Positions 50,540 through 59,154 of a DNA stretch of 64,000 nt are shown here, in pieces. Numbering within the stretch: the first letter of the stretch is position 1; every line of letters starts with the position of its first letter. The DNA comes from an uncultured Gemmiger sp. (lineage in GTDB: Bacteria > Bacillota > Clostridia > Oscillospirales > Ruminococcaceae): contig NZ_CAKTFU010000014.1 in assembly GCF_934561205.1 (NCBI RefSeq), positions 12,902-76,901 on the forward strand. The letters run 5' to 3'. Position numbers and translations under genes: made by a program. The notes below the pieces were generated by a model that worked only from the letters and a program-made list of their open reading frames with translations, ran no database searches and was not told the DNA's origin.

Positions 50540-50572
50540 AGGGGTTCTCCTTGCGTAAGATTTCTTTCTTCC

Positions 50573-50601
50573 ATTAAAATAAAACCGCACCGAATTGTCA
50601 A
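50573..50601 (-). promoter_or_regulatory. Promoter of the Cys-cluster gene
   Basis: Minus strand TTGACA (50596-50601), 17 nt, TTTAAT (50573-50578). Confidence 0.8.
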
Positions 50602-50654
50602 TCTTTTTTACAAAATTTGACCGTCAGCGGCTGAAAATTCATTTTATTCTACAA

Positions 50655-50683
50655 TTTACACACTCTTTTGTCGGTGTTATAAT
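50655..50683 (+). promoter_or_regulatory. Promoter of the purine permease gene
   Basis: TTTACA (50655-50660), 17 nt, TATAAT (50678-50683); leader of only about 25 nt, too short for a riboswitch. Confidence 0.88.
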
Positions 50684-50714
50684 GAAATCATAATAAGGAA
50701 AGAGAGGTCATTGT

Positions 50715-52112
50715 ATGAAAAATTCCCCTGCACTGTCCGAGGCTGCCTTTCAGCTGGACGGAAAAATGCCCCTGAAACAAGCCATTCCGCTGGGCTTGCA
50801 GCATGTTCTGGCGATGTTTGTGGGCAACCTGACCCCGCTGCTGATCATCACCGGCACCTGCGGGTTGGCGGGCGGTGAGTTTGCCGACCTGCAATTACAG
50901 CTTTTGCAGAACGCCATGCTGGTGGCGGGCATCGTAACGCTGGTGCAGCTGTTCACCATCGGACCCATCGGCGGCAAGGTACCTATTATTATGGGCACGT
51001 CCTCCGGGTTTATCGGGGTGTTCAACAGCGTGGTTGCCACCATGGGCGGCGGCGTGCTGGCCTACGGCGCCATTATGGGCGCGTCCATCATCGGCGGCCT
51101 GTTTGAAACCGTGCTGGGCTTTTTCTTAAAGCCGCTGCGCAAGTTCTTCCCCAGTGTCGTCACGGGCACGGTGGTCATGTCCATCGGCCTGAGCCTGATT
51201 TCCGTCGGCATCAATTCCTTTGGCGGCGGCAACACTGCCAAGGATTTCGGCTCGATGGAAAATTTGCTGCTGGCCCTGTTTGTGCTGGTCATGATTTTGG
51301 TGTTCAAGCACGGCACCAAGGGCTTTGCCAGCTCCAGCGCCATTTTGCTGGGCATCTTGTGCGGATATGCCGCGGCCTTTGTTATGGGCTTGGTGCTGCC
51401 CACCACCGGCGTGACCGCCGACGGCGTGGAGTTCACCAAGGCGTGGGTGCTGAACTGGGACAAGGTTGCCAATGCCGCTTGGTTTGAGATCCCTGCCCTG
51501 CTGCCCGTCAAGCCGGTGTTTGACATGCGCGCCATCGCCCCCGTTATGATCATGTTTGTGGTCACGGCTGTGGAGACCGTGGGCGATATTTCCGGCGTGA
51601 TGGAGGGCGGCCTCGGCCGCGAAGCCACCGACAAGGAGCTGGCCGGCGGCGTTATGTGCGATGGTCTGGGTTCCAGCTTTGCGGCGCTGTTCGGCGTGCT
51701 GCCCAACACTTCCTTCAGCCAGAACGTGGGTCTGGTTGCCATGACCAAGGTCGTCAACCGCTTTGCACTGGCAACGGGTGCGGTGTTCCTGATTTTGTGC
51801 GGCCTGTGCCCCAAGCTGGGCGCGCTGGTGTCCATTATGCCGCAGTCGGTTCTGGGCGGTGCCGCCGTTATGATGTTCTCCTCCATTGTCATCAGCGGTA
51901 TCCAGCTGATCACCAAGGAGCCGCTGACCCCGCGCAACCTGTCCATTGTGTCGGTCGCGCTGGGCGTGGGCTACGGCATGGGTGCCAACACCGGCATTCT
52001 GGCGCAGACCCCCGAAGCGGTGCGGCTGGTGTTTGGCGGTTCCGGCATTGTGCCCGCCGCCATGGTAGCGATTTTGCTGAACATTTTGCTGCCGAAAGAC
52101 GAAGTAAAGTAA
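50715..52112 (+). CDS. NCS2-family xanthine/uracil permease
   Basis: 465-residue nucleobase:cation symporter. Signature segments: VGNLTPLLIITGTCGL, SSGFIGVFNSVVATMGG, FVVTAVETVGDISGVMEGGLGRE and NTSFSQNVGLVAMTKV with the substrate-binding Glu/Gln region. Sequence style is that of xanthine permeases (PbuX/XanP) rather than uracil UraA. ATG 50715 follows AAAGAGAGG. With guaD elsewhere in the window it suggests guanine/xanthine salvage. Confidence 0.94.
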   Translation: MKNSPALSEAAFQLDGKMPLKQAIPLGLQHVLAMFVGNLTPLLIITGTCGLAGGEFADLQLQLLQNAMLVAGIVTLVQLFTIGPIGGKVPIIMGTSSGFIGVFNSVVATMGGGVLAYGAIMGASIIGGLFETVLGFFLKPLRKFFPSVVTGTVVMSIGLSLISVGINSFGGGNTAKDFGSMENLLLALFVLVMILVFKHGTKGFASSSAILLGILCGYAAAFVMGLVLPTTGVTADGVEFTKAWVLNWDKVANAAWFEIPALLPVKPVFDMRAIAPVMIMFVVTAVETVGDISGVMEGGLGREATDKELAGGVMCDGLGSSFAALFGVLPNTSFSQNVGLVAMTKVVNRFALATGAVFLILCGLCPKLGALVSIMPQSVLGGAAVMMFSSIVISGIQLITKEPLTPRNLSIVSVALGVGYGMGANTGILAQTPEAVRLVFGGSGIVPAAMVAILLNILLPKDEVK

Positions 52113-52121
52113 GTTTGATTT

Positions 52122-52164
52122 GCCCCTGTTTGCCGGTTTTCGGCAGGCAGGGGCGTTTGTTTTG
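52122..52164 (+). terminator. Purine permease terminator
   Basis: GCCCCTG..GCC / GGC..CAGGGGC stem followed by GTTTGTTTT. Confidence 0.75.
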
Positions 52165-52239
52165 GGGGAACGGGCGGTTTGTTTTGCATAAGGGCGGCGG
52201 AGAAATAATAAATAAGAAATAATAAATAAGAAAGTTGGT

Positions 52240-52300
52240 GTGTCCGCCATGCGGACACTTTTTATATAGTGCGATGCATGGCGGGGTGACCCACCCCGCC
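52240..52300 (+). repeat. GTGTCCGC terminator module plus GGCGGGGT palindrome
   Basis: GTGTCCGC/GCGGACAC with CAT loop and TTTTT (52240-52263), then ATATAGTGCGATG and GGCGGGGT/ACCCCGCC (52280-52300). The same two modules in the same order are at 47047-47111. Confidence 0.82.
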
Positions 52301-52312
52301 GAAATGGGCAGT

Positions 52313-52598
52313 AACCGTAAAGCGGCAAGGAGGGGTCAAGACCCCTCCCTACAAACCAGCCATAAGAGAGAATCAAGCGGGTAAAAAGCGCAGTTCCCAC
52401 AAATATTATCGGCGGAGCCGTAAGACGGGAGCGGGTGGGCGGGGCGTCAAAAAATGTGTCTTGACGATTTTTTAGCCCCGCCCGTCCGCGACCCACCTAT
52501 TTGGGGGTCCAGGGGGACGGGTCCCCCGGCCGTGCCCCGCGCCTCGGAAGTAGCGGCGCCTTTCTTTGGTACTTTCTTTGGGCGTCCAAAGAAAGTAC
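52313..52598. repeat. Composite ~285-nt intergenic element, copy B
   Basis: Counterpart of 38631-38915, same orientation and module order. Copy-specific hairpins: GGGGGAC/GTCCCCC (around 52512-52527) and GTACTTTCTTTGG/CCAAAGAAAGTAC (52569-52598, loop GCGT). Relative to copy A the last hairpin has three changes per arm, all compensated. The rest of the 52113-52730 gap holds terminators and the promoter region of the lysozyme gene. Confidence 0.82.
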
Positions 52599-52730
52599 AC
52601 CATCCGGGTAGACGCCCACTATCAATTTTACAATTTTCCCCTGCCGTAGGGAATTGTATTTTTTGCGACAAAATGCTACTATATTCCTAGAATACGTTTT
52701 CAACTTTTTTATCAAGAAAGGTCAAGCATC

Positions 52731-55397
52731 GTGGCAGAAGAACGCTATGTATACCGCCGTGCAGGCTCCGCGCCGCCGGCGCGCAAACCCGCAACCAATC
52801 CGCCGCCCCGCCGTCCGGCACCGCCAAAACGCCGCCCCGTTCGTGTGCTGGTGCTCTGCCTTGTCTGCGTGCTGCTGGCTGTCGCCGCGGGCATTGCCCT
52901 TGTGCGCTGCGGCATCGAGGAAGCAGCCCCCGCCAAGGCGGACTTCGGCACCGCTGCGCCCGCGTGGCAGAAAAACGAGCTGGGCTACTACTTTAACAGT
53001 GCCGGCAGCGCCATACCCGCCGCCGTGCTGAAGGGCATGGACGTGTCGCGCTACCAGGGCGAGGTCGACTGGGAAAAGGCCAAGGCCGCCGGTATCGACT
53101 ACGCCATTCTGCGCTGCGGCTTTGGCGGCGAGTGGGACGGGCAGGAGGAAAACTGGGACCAGGACGACCCGCAGTTCCGCCGCAACGCCGACGAGTGTAC
53201 CCGCCTGGGCATTCCGTTCGGCGTGTACCTCTACTCCTACGCCACCACGGTGGAGGAGGCCCGCAGCGAGGCCGACCACGTTGCCCGCCTGCTGGGCCTG
53301 GTGGCACCGGCGTTCCCCGAACTGGGCGACTACACCGCCGCGCCCTACCGGCTCAGTTACCCCGTCTACTACGACCTGGAGGACAAATACATTACCAAGG
53401 TGCTGCCGGACGAGATGGCCGAAATTGTGCAGGCATTTTTTGACCGCCTGACCGAGCACGGCTACGCAGGCAAGCAGGGGCTGTATGCCTCGCTGAACTG
53501 GGTGCGCAGCCGTTTTTCCGACCCCGCCTTTGACCCCTGGCGCGAAAATCTGTGGATCGCGCGTTTCTCCGACGAGCTGGGCTACACGGGCACCTACGAT
53601 ATGTGGCAGTGCAGCTGCAAGGCCGTGGGCGCAGACTACGGCGTCGAGAGCGAGACCGTCGACCTGAACCTTGTCATGCGTCCCTTTGTGCCCACCGGCA
53701 TCAAGGATTGCATCAGCAAATTTACCGACGCCAAGCTCGTGAACGACACCCGCCAGTGGGAGCTGCATCTGGCCAACAAGGACGACCGCGCCACCCTGAC
53801 CACCAACCGTGATGACGCCGAGACGCAGAACGTTTTCTGGACGACCAGCAACAAAAATGTCGCTACTGTGGACAAAAACGGCACCGTGCGCGCCCGCACC
53901 GATGCGGGTGAGTGCACCCTGACCGCCACGCTGGCCGACGGCACCGAGAGTTTTTCCTGCATCGTGCGGGTGGGTGACATCACGGTGCCCATTTTTGCCA
54001 CGGCCGGCCTGCAGGGCAGCCGCGACCGCATTGCCGATGCCGCCGCCCAAAAGGCGGGCACCCCCGATGCCATTTTGGTGGACGCCGGCAACAGCCTGCA
54101 CGGCACCCCCATGGCCAGCATGACCGGCGGCATGGATATGATGAGTGCCTTCTCCGCCGCCGGGTACGACCTGCAGGCCGTCAGCCTGTGGGACATGGCC
54201 TACGGCAACAGCCGCCTGCTGAGCGACGCCAACATGGCCGCCGGGCCGACGCTGGCTTCCAATTTGCAGGACGCCAACGGCACCCCCGTTTTGTACCGTT
54301 CCACCAGTTGGAACCGCAACAAGGTCACCGACGGCCAGACCGCCGTGATCGAGCGCGCCGGGTACAAAATCGGCTTTTTCAGCCTGAACGAGCCGAACGG
54401 CCCCGTGTTTACGACCTTTAACAGCGAGGTATTCTCCCCCGCCGACTTTGCCGAAAACGCCGCCAGGCAGATCGAGGCGCTGCAAAAGCAGGGCGTCGAT
54501 GCCATCGTGTGCATCGCGTCCACCGCGCCCGCCGACAACGGCTGGCAAAAAACGCTGCTCAAGCAGGGGGTGGACGCCATCATCACAACGGCAGCCACCG
54601 CCGACAACGACCGTGTGCTGGCAGCCGGGCTGGGCACCGACGGCCTGGCACGGCTGGACCTGACCTTCACCCAGGGCGGCGGCTGCACCGTGACGGTTCA
54701 GCCCGCCCTGACCGCCGCCGAGCTGGACGCCGCCCGCGCCAATCTGACGGCATCTGCCACCACCCGTGACAGCGAGGACGACCCCACCGCCCCCACCGAG
54801 CGCGCCGATGAGGCCCCGCAAAAGGCCGCCGACGCCTACGTCTACGCCGAGGCGCTGATGCAAGGGCTGGATCTGGACGACCAAAGCATTTGGAACACGA
54901 CGCTGTTCACCTTTGCCGAAAACACCGACGCCAAAAAGACCATCACCTTCGGCAACTATGTGGCCGCACTGTACAGCGACATTGCCGCCGCCCATGTGGG
55001 CAGCCTGCTGCCCGAGGGCACCGAGATCACCGCGCTGGCCTGCGGCGTGACCGAGCCGGCCTTTGGCGAAATCAGCCGCGGCGCGTTGATAGACGCCCTG
55101 CCGCAGAGCGCACGGATCCAGCTTATCAAAACCGATGCCGAGACCGCCAAGACGCTGGCCGCCCTGGGCGAGCGCACCTACCTGAACAGCCTGACCGAGT
55201 TTGCGCCGGAGGGCGACACTTATCTTGTCACCGACAGCGTGACGCTTTCCGCCCTGGATGCCGCCAGCTACACCGTTTTGCAGGATTACGGCGATGTGTT
55301 CTGGGCTGTGCGTATGAATATCAACGACCTGACAAGCAATTTCCAAGACCCCTTTACCCTGCCCGAAGCCCCCAGCAAGGGCGTCGGACGCCGATAA
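52731..55397 (+). CDS. Membrane GH25 lysozyme fused to Ig-like and degenerate 5'-nucleotidase domains
   Basis: 888 residues. Pro/Arg-rich cytoplasmic head (1-37), one helix (38-58), GH25 muramidase (about 102-312: MDVSRYQGEVDW, PVYYDLEDK, DMWQCS), a Big2-type Ig domain (about 340-415, TTSNKNVATVDKNGTV), then a 5'-nucleotidase/UshA-like pair of domains (about 418-670 and 700-880). The GH25 acidic residues are present, so lysozyme activity is likely. The nucleotidase part has lost its metal ligands: IFATAGLQG for the D-x-H motif, DAGN for DAGD, and LWDMAYG for GNHEFDYG. Start GTG 52731 follows AAAGG. The MBL nuclease gene is 17 nt downstream. Confidence 0.9.
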   Translation: MAEERYVYRRAGSAPPARKPATNPPPRRPAPPKRRPVRVLVLCLVCVLLAVAAGIALVRCGIEEAAPAKADFGTAAPAWQKNELGYYFNSAGSAIPAAVLKGMDVSRYQGEVDWEKAKAAGIDYAILRCGFGGEWDGQEENWDQDDPQFRRNADECTRLGIPFGVYLYSYATTVEEARSEADHVARLLGLVAPAFPELGDYTAAPYRLSYPVYYDLEDKYITKVLPDEMAEIVQAFFDRLTEHGYAGKQGLYASLNWVRSRFSDPAFDPWRENLWIARFSDELGYTGTYDMWQCSCKAVGADYGVESETVDLNLVMRPFVPTGIKDCISKFTDAKLVNDTRQWELHLANKDDRATLTTNRDDAETQNVFWTTSNKNVATVDKNGTVRARTDAGECTLTATLADGTESFSCIVRVGDITVPIFATAGLQGSRDRIADAAAQKAGTPDAILVDAGNSLHGTPMASMTGGMDMMSAFSAAGYDLQAVSLWDMAYGNSRLLSDANMAAGPTLASNLQDANGTPVLYRSTSWNRNKVTDGQTAVIERAGYKIGFFSLNEPNGPVFTTFNSEVFSPADFAENAARQIEALQKQGVDAIVCIASTAPADNGWQKTLLKQGVDAIITTAATADNDRVLAAGLGTDGLARLDLTFTQGGGCTVTVQPALTAAELDAARANLTASATTRDSEDDPTAPTERADEAPQKAADAYVYAEALMQGLDLDDQSIWNTTLFTFAENTDAKKTITFGNYVAALYSDIAAAHVGSLLPEGTEITALACGVTEPAFGEISRGALIDALPQSARIQLIKTDAETAKTLAALGERTYLNSLTEFAPEGDTYLVTDSVTLSALDAASYTVLQDYGDVFWAVRMNINDLTSNFQDPFTLPEAPSKGVGRR

Positions 55398-55414
55398 TTT
55401 CGGGAGGTGCTTCT

Positions 55415-57040
55415 ATGAAACTGACGTTTTTGGGCGCAGCGCGGGAGGTTACCGGCAGCTGCACACAGGTGGAGGCCGCCGGCCACTGCTTTTTGGTGGA
55501 TTGCGGCATGGAACAGGGGCGCGACGTCTACGAAAACGCCTCCCTGCCCTTTGCGCCCGGCCGCTACGAGGCGCTGCTGCTGACCCATGCGCACATCGAC
55601 CATTCGGGGCGTATCCCCTACCTGTACAAAAACGGGTTCCGTTCCCCCATTTACACCACCGATGCCACCACCGACCTGTGCGGCATCATGCTGGAGGACT
55701 CGGCCCATATCCAGCAGCAGGAGGCCGAGTGGAAAAACCGCAAGGCGCAGCGCAGCGGTGCGGCGGCGGTCGAGCCGGACTACACCGTGGAGGACGCGCA
55801 GAAGGTCATGCGCCAATTTGTGCCCTGCCCCTATGACAAATGGCTGACGCTTTTTGACGGTGACACGGGCAAAATCGAGATGCTGTTCACCGACGTGGGG
55901 CACCTTTTGGGCAGCGCGTCCATCTCGCTGCGCATTACCGAGCCGGGCCGCAGCGCCGAGACGCTGGTGTTTTCGGGCGATATCGGCAACCTGCACCAGC
56001 CCCTTATCAAAGACCCCGCCGTGCCGCCCCACGCCGACTATCTGGTCATGGAATCGACCTACGGCGACCGCAGCCACGGCCCCAAGCCCGATTATCTGGG
56101 CGAGCTGACGCAAATTTTGCAGCAGACCTTTGACCGCGGCGGCAACGTCGTGGTGCCCAGCTTTGCCGTGGGGCGCACACAGGAGCTGCTGTATTTTATC
56201 CGCCAGATCAAGGCCGAGGGGCGCATACACGGGCACGACAATTTCCCCGTGTATGTGGACAGCCCGCTGGCCAGCAAATCCACAACGATTTTCCGCGAAA
56301 ATTACCTGGAATGTTACGATGACGAGGCCATGGCGCTGGTGCAGGCGGGTGAAAACCCGCTGCAGTTCCCCGGCCTGCACATCAGCGAAACCAAGGAGGA
56401 CTCGGTAGCCATCAACAGCGACACAACGCCCAAGGTCATTTTGTCGGCCTCCGGCATGTGCGACGCGGGGCGTATCCGCCACCACCTGAAGTACAACCTG
56501 TGGCGGCCGGAATGCACGGTGCTGTTTGTGGGGTTCCAAAGCCCCGGCACGCTGGGAAACGCCCTGCTGGGCGGCGCGACTGAGGTCAAGCTGTTCGGTG
56601 AGCCTGTGCAGGTCAAGGCAAAGATCTGCCAGCTGAGCGGGCTTTCAGGCCATGCGGACAACATCGGGCTGGAAGCGTGGCTGAAAGCCTTTGACGAAAA
56701 GCCCAAGTTCGTCTTTGTCAACCACGGCGAGGACGCCGTGGCGCAGCACTGGGCCGAGCACCTGCAGGCTATCGGCTATGAGGCGGACGCGCCGTACAAC
56801 GGCGGCATCTGGGTGGCCGGGCAGGGGCGCGTGGCCTGCGCCGAGACCGGCAACACGCAAAAAATCCTGCCCACGCAAAAAATCGTCTCTGTGCGCACCA
56901 GCGCCGCCTTTGAACGGCTGCTTGCCACAGGGCGCCGCCTGATGGCCCTGATAGAACGCAGCCGCGGCTGTGCCAACAAGGACCTTGGCAAATTTGCCGA
57001 CCAAATCGCCGCACTTTGCGACAAATGGGAGAAATACTGA
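55415..57040 (+). CDS. MBL-fold/beta-CASP RNA nuclease-like protein
   Basis: 541 residues. Metallo-beta-lactamase zinc motif THAHIDHSGRIPYL, further ligands in DVGHLLGSASI and SGDIGNL, then a beta-CASP insert (ESTYGDRSHG, PSFAVGRTQELLYFI, ILSASGMCDAGRI) and the LSGHAD closing motif. It belongs to the CPSF/YSH1-like bacterial group, probably a cytoplasmic RNase. A ~90-residue C-terminal extension follows. ATG 55415 has GGGAGG; it is in one run with the lysozyme gene and a DUF5662 gene. Confidence 0.94.
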   Translation: MKLTFLGAAREVTGSCTQVEAAGHCFLVDCGMEQGRDVYENASLPFAPGRYEALLLTHAHIDHSGRIPYLYKNGFRSPIYTTDATTDLCGIMLEDSAHIQQQEAEWKNRKAQRSGAAAVEPDYTVEDAQKVMRQFVPCPYDKWLTLFDGDTGKIEMLFTDVGHLLGSASISLRITEPGRSAETLVFSGDIGNLHQPLIKDPAVPPHADYLVMESTYGDRSHGPKPDYLGELTQILQQTFDRGGNVVVPSFAVGRTQELLYFIRQIKAEGRIHGHDNFPVYVDSPLASKSTTIFRENYLECYDDEAMALVQAGENPLQFPGLHISETKEDSVAINSDTTPKVILSASGMCDAGRIRHHLKYNLWRPECTVLFVGFQSPGTLGNALLGGATEVKLFGEPVQVKAKICQLSGLSGHADNIGLEAWLKAFDEKPKFVFVNHGEDAVAQHWAEHLQAIGYEADAPYNGGIWVAGQGRVACAETGNTQKILPTQKIVSVRTSAAFERLLATGRRLMALIERSRGCANKDLGKFADQIAALCDKWEKY

Positions 57041-57043
57041 TAC

Positions 57044-57580
57044 ATGTGGCATCCGATCAAGCACTATAAAACGATACATCACCATAAAATGCTGGTCATG
57101 CAGAACTGCTTCCGCTGCGGGCTGTACCGCCAGGGACTTATGCACGATTTGAGTAAGCTCAGCCCCGTGGAGTTCTGGGCGGGGGCGAAATACTGGCAGG
57201 GCAGCTGCAGCCCCAACAACGCCCAGCGCAAGGCCGAGGGATACAGCGCCGCGTGGCTGCACCACAAGGGGCGCAACAAGCATCACCTGGAATACTGGAT
57301 CGACTACGCGCCGAACGGTGACCACAAGATGGCGGGTATGCGTATGCCCGAAAAGTATGTGGCCGAGATGGTGTGCGACCGCATCGCCGCCAGCAAAAAC
57401 TACAAGGGCGACGCCTACACCGATGCCGCCGCATGGGAGTACTACGCCCACAGCCGCGACCATTATATCCTGCACCCCGACACCCGCCGCCAGCTGGAAA
57501 CCTGCCTGCTGATTCTGCGCGACGAGGGCGAGGACGCGTGCTTTGCGTATATCCGCCGGGAATTGCTGGGGAAAAAGTAA
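57044..57580 (+). CDS. DUF5662-family protein
   Basis: 178 residues, begins 3 nt after the nuclease stop, so co-translated. His-rich, with GLMHDLSKLSPVEF (HD-type pair), WLHHKGRNKHHLEYW and ASKNYKGDAY segments that look like a metal-binding all-helical fold. The family is common in gut Firmicutes and has no known role. The HD plus HxxH pattern hints at a phosphohydrolase, which is inference. Confidence 0.85.
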   Translation: MWHPIKHYKTIHHHKMLVMQNCFRCGLYRQGLMHDLSKLSPVEFWAGAKYWQGSCSPNNAQRKAEGYSAAWLHHKGRNKHHLEYWIDYAPNGDHKMAGMRMPEKYVAEMVCDRIAASKNYKGDAYTDAAAWEYYAHSRDHYILHPDTRRQLETCLLILRDEGEDACFAYIRRELLGKK

Positions 57581-57585
57581 GGAAC

Positions 57586-57623
57586 AAAAAACCTGCCGTT
57601 TGCGATGAACGGCAGGTTTTTTG
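57586..57623. terminator. Bidirectional terminator
   Basis: AAAAACCTGCCGTT with AACGGCAGGTTTTTT between the convergent DUF5662 and MocR genes. Confidence 0.93.
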
Positions 57624-57625
57624 TT

Positions 57626-59032
57626 TCAGCCCTTACTTTCCGATGGTTTGTTCCACGCCTTAGCCAATGCGGCGGCCACGGCGTCAATGTCCGCGTCCCG
57701 CAGGGCCGAATACCCCGCCACCACCGTGTTGGGGGTGCAAAGCTCCGCGCGGGCCAGATAATACTCGCTCAGGCCGCGCAGACGCACCCCCTCGCGCGCG
57801 GCACTTTCCACCATGGCGCGCTCCCCTTGGGCGCCCGGCATCGTCAGCAAAAAGTGCAGCCCGCTGTGCACCGCGCCCAGCTGCACCCCCGGCAGGGCGG
57901 CGCGCAGGGCGGCGGCAAAGGCCTCCATGCGGCGCTTGTACGCCAGGCGGATGCGCGCCAGATGTCGGGTAAAATACCCGCCCGCAATAAATGCGCAGAG
58001 GGTCTGCTGCTCAAACCGCCCCACCGTGTTGGCATAGGCGGCAAAATCGCGGCGGTACTGTGCCAGCAGCGGGCGCGGCAGCACCATGCAGGCAATGCGG
58101 ATACCCGGTGCCAGACTTTTGGAGAAGGTCGTCAGGTAGACCACAGGGCCGTCCGGCCCCGCCATGCCCTGCAGGCTGGGCAGCGGGCGGGTGTCAAAGC
58201 GAAACTCCGAGTCGTAGTCGTCCTCCAAAATATAGCGGTTCGGGCGGGCAGCCGCCCAGGCCAGCAGCTCGGCACGGCGGGTGGCGGGCATGGTGATGCC
58301 GGTGGGAAAATGATGGCTGGGCGTCAAATAGCACAGGCTTGCCCCGCTTTGCTCCAGCGCGGCGGCGGGCAGACCGTCACGGTCAATGTCCACCGGCACG
58401 CAGGCCAGCCCGCTGTTGCGCAAGACCGCCTGTGTGCGGGCGTAGCCGGGGTTTTCGATGGCGGCAAGGCTGCCCGCGAACAGGTGCGCCAGACACCCCA
58501 GCAGGTACTCGATGCCCGCGCCCACCACGATTTGGTCGGGCGTGCAGCAGACCCCGCGATAGCCCGAAAGATACCACGCGATCTGCGCGCGCAGGGCCGC
58601 GTCGCCCTGCATTTCGCCCCGCTGCAAAAGTTCGGGACGCTGGTACAAAAGCTCGCGCTGCAGCCGCCCCCAGCTGCGCGCAGGAAACAGCGCCGTGTCC
58701 ACACTTCCTGTGGAAAGATCGTACAGCGGTGCATTTTCGGCAGGGTGCGGCTCTGCGGCGGGGGCGGGCGCGGCACGGCGCGGGTGCAGCATACCGTAGG
58801 TTTTCTGCACATAAAAGCCGCTGCGGGGGCGTGCCTCGGCCAGGCCCTCGGCGGCCAGCATCTGGTAGGCGGCGTCCACGGTGTTCACGCTCACCCCCTG
58901 CTGCGCGGCCATGGTGCGCCGCCCCGGCAGCGGGCTGCCCGGCGGCAGCACACCTTGACGGATCTCGTCCGCCAAGGCGGCGTAGAGCTGCTCGTACAGC
59001 GGCGTTTTGGCGTTCGGTTGTAATTCTATCAC
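57626..59032 (-). CDS. MocR/PdxR-family regulator (GntR helix plus aminotransferase fold)
   Basis: 468 residues. GntR winged helix at the N-terminus (TPLYEQLYAALADEIRQGVL, SVNTVDAAYQMLAAEGL), then a class I aminotransferase-like domain with IENPGYARTQAV, ILEDDYDSEFRF and the PLP Lys in TTFSKSLAPGIRI. Such proteins sense PLP or amino acids; PdxR types control vitamin B6 genes. Start taken as GTG 59030-59032 with GGGAGGG upstream; ATG 59047 overlaps that site. It is divergent from an ECF transporter S-component, its likely target. Confidence 0.93.
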   Translation of the reverse strand: MIELQPNAKTPLYEQLYAALADEIRQGVLPPGSPLPGRRTMAAQQGVSVNTVDAAYQMLAAEGLAEARPRSGFYVQKTYGMLHPRRAAPAPAAEPHPAENAPLYDLSTGSVDTALFPARSWGRLQRELLYQRPELLQRGEMQGDAALRAQIAWYLSGYRGVCCTPDQIVVGAGIEYLLGCLAHLFAGSLAAIENPGYARTQAVLRNSGLACVPVDIDRDGLPAAALEQSGASLCYLTPSHHFPTGITMPATRRAELLAWAAARPNRYILEDDYDSEFRFDTRPLPSLQGMAGPDGPVVYLTTFSKSLAPGIRIACMVLPRPLLAQYRRDFAAYANTVGRFEQQTLCAFIAGGYFTRHLARIRLAYKRRMEAFAAALRAALPGVQLGAVHSGLHFLLTMPGAQGERAMVESAAREGVRLRGLSEYYLARAELCTPNTVVAGYSALRDADIDAVAAALAKAWNKPSESKG

Positions 59033-59044
59033 GGCAAGCCCTCC

Positions 59045-59106
59045 CATCTGGTACCATAAAACAATTAAAAACTGGCCATTTTATTAGTGCCAGAAATCGT
59101 TATAAT
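59045..59106. promoter_or_regulatory. Divergent MocR/ECF control region
   Basis: TATAAT (59101-59106) for the ECF gene has a poor -35 (ATTTTA, 59078-59083), as expected for an activator-dependent promoter. CTGGC/GCCAG (59072-59092) is an imperfect inverted repeat and TGGTACCAT/TGGCCATTTTAT a possible direct repeat, candidate MocR sites. Confidence 0.5.
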
Positions 59107-59154
59107 AGGAGCATACCTTGCAAGGGACAATTTGTCAACAGGGAGAGTATAAAA

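Noticed and set aside
50620..50714. Purine riboswitch ahead of the purine permease
   Set aside because: The leader after the TATAAT is only about 25 nt, too short for an aptamer.
52722..55346. 874-codon open frame on the minus strand
   Set aside because: It is antisense to the lysozyme/nucleotidase gene, has Gly/Val/His-rich shadow composition and no domain or ribosome site; GC-rich codon use keeps the opposite strand open.
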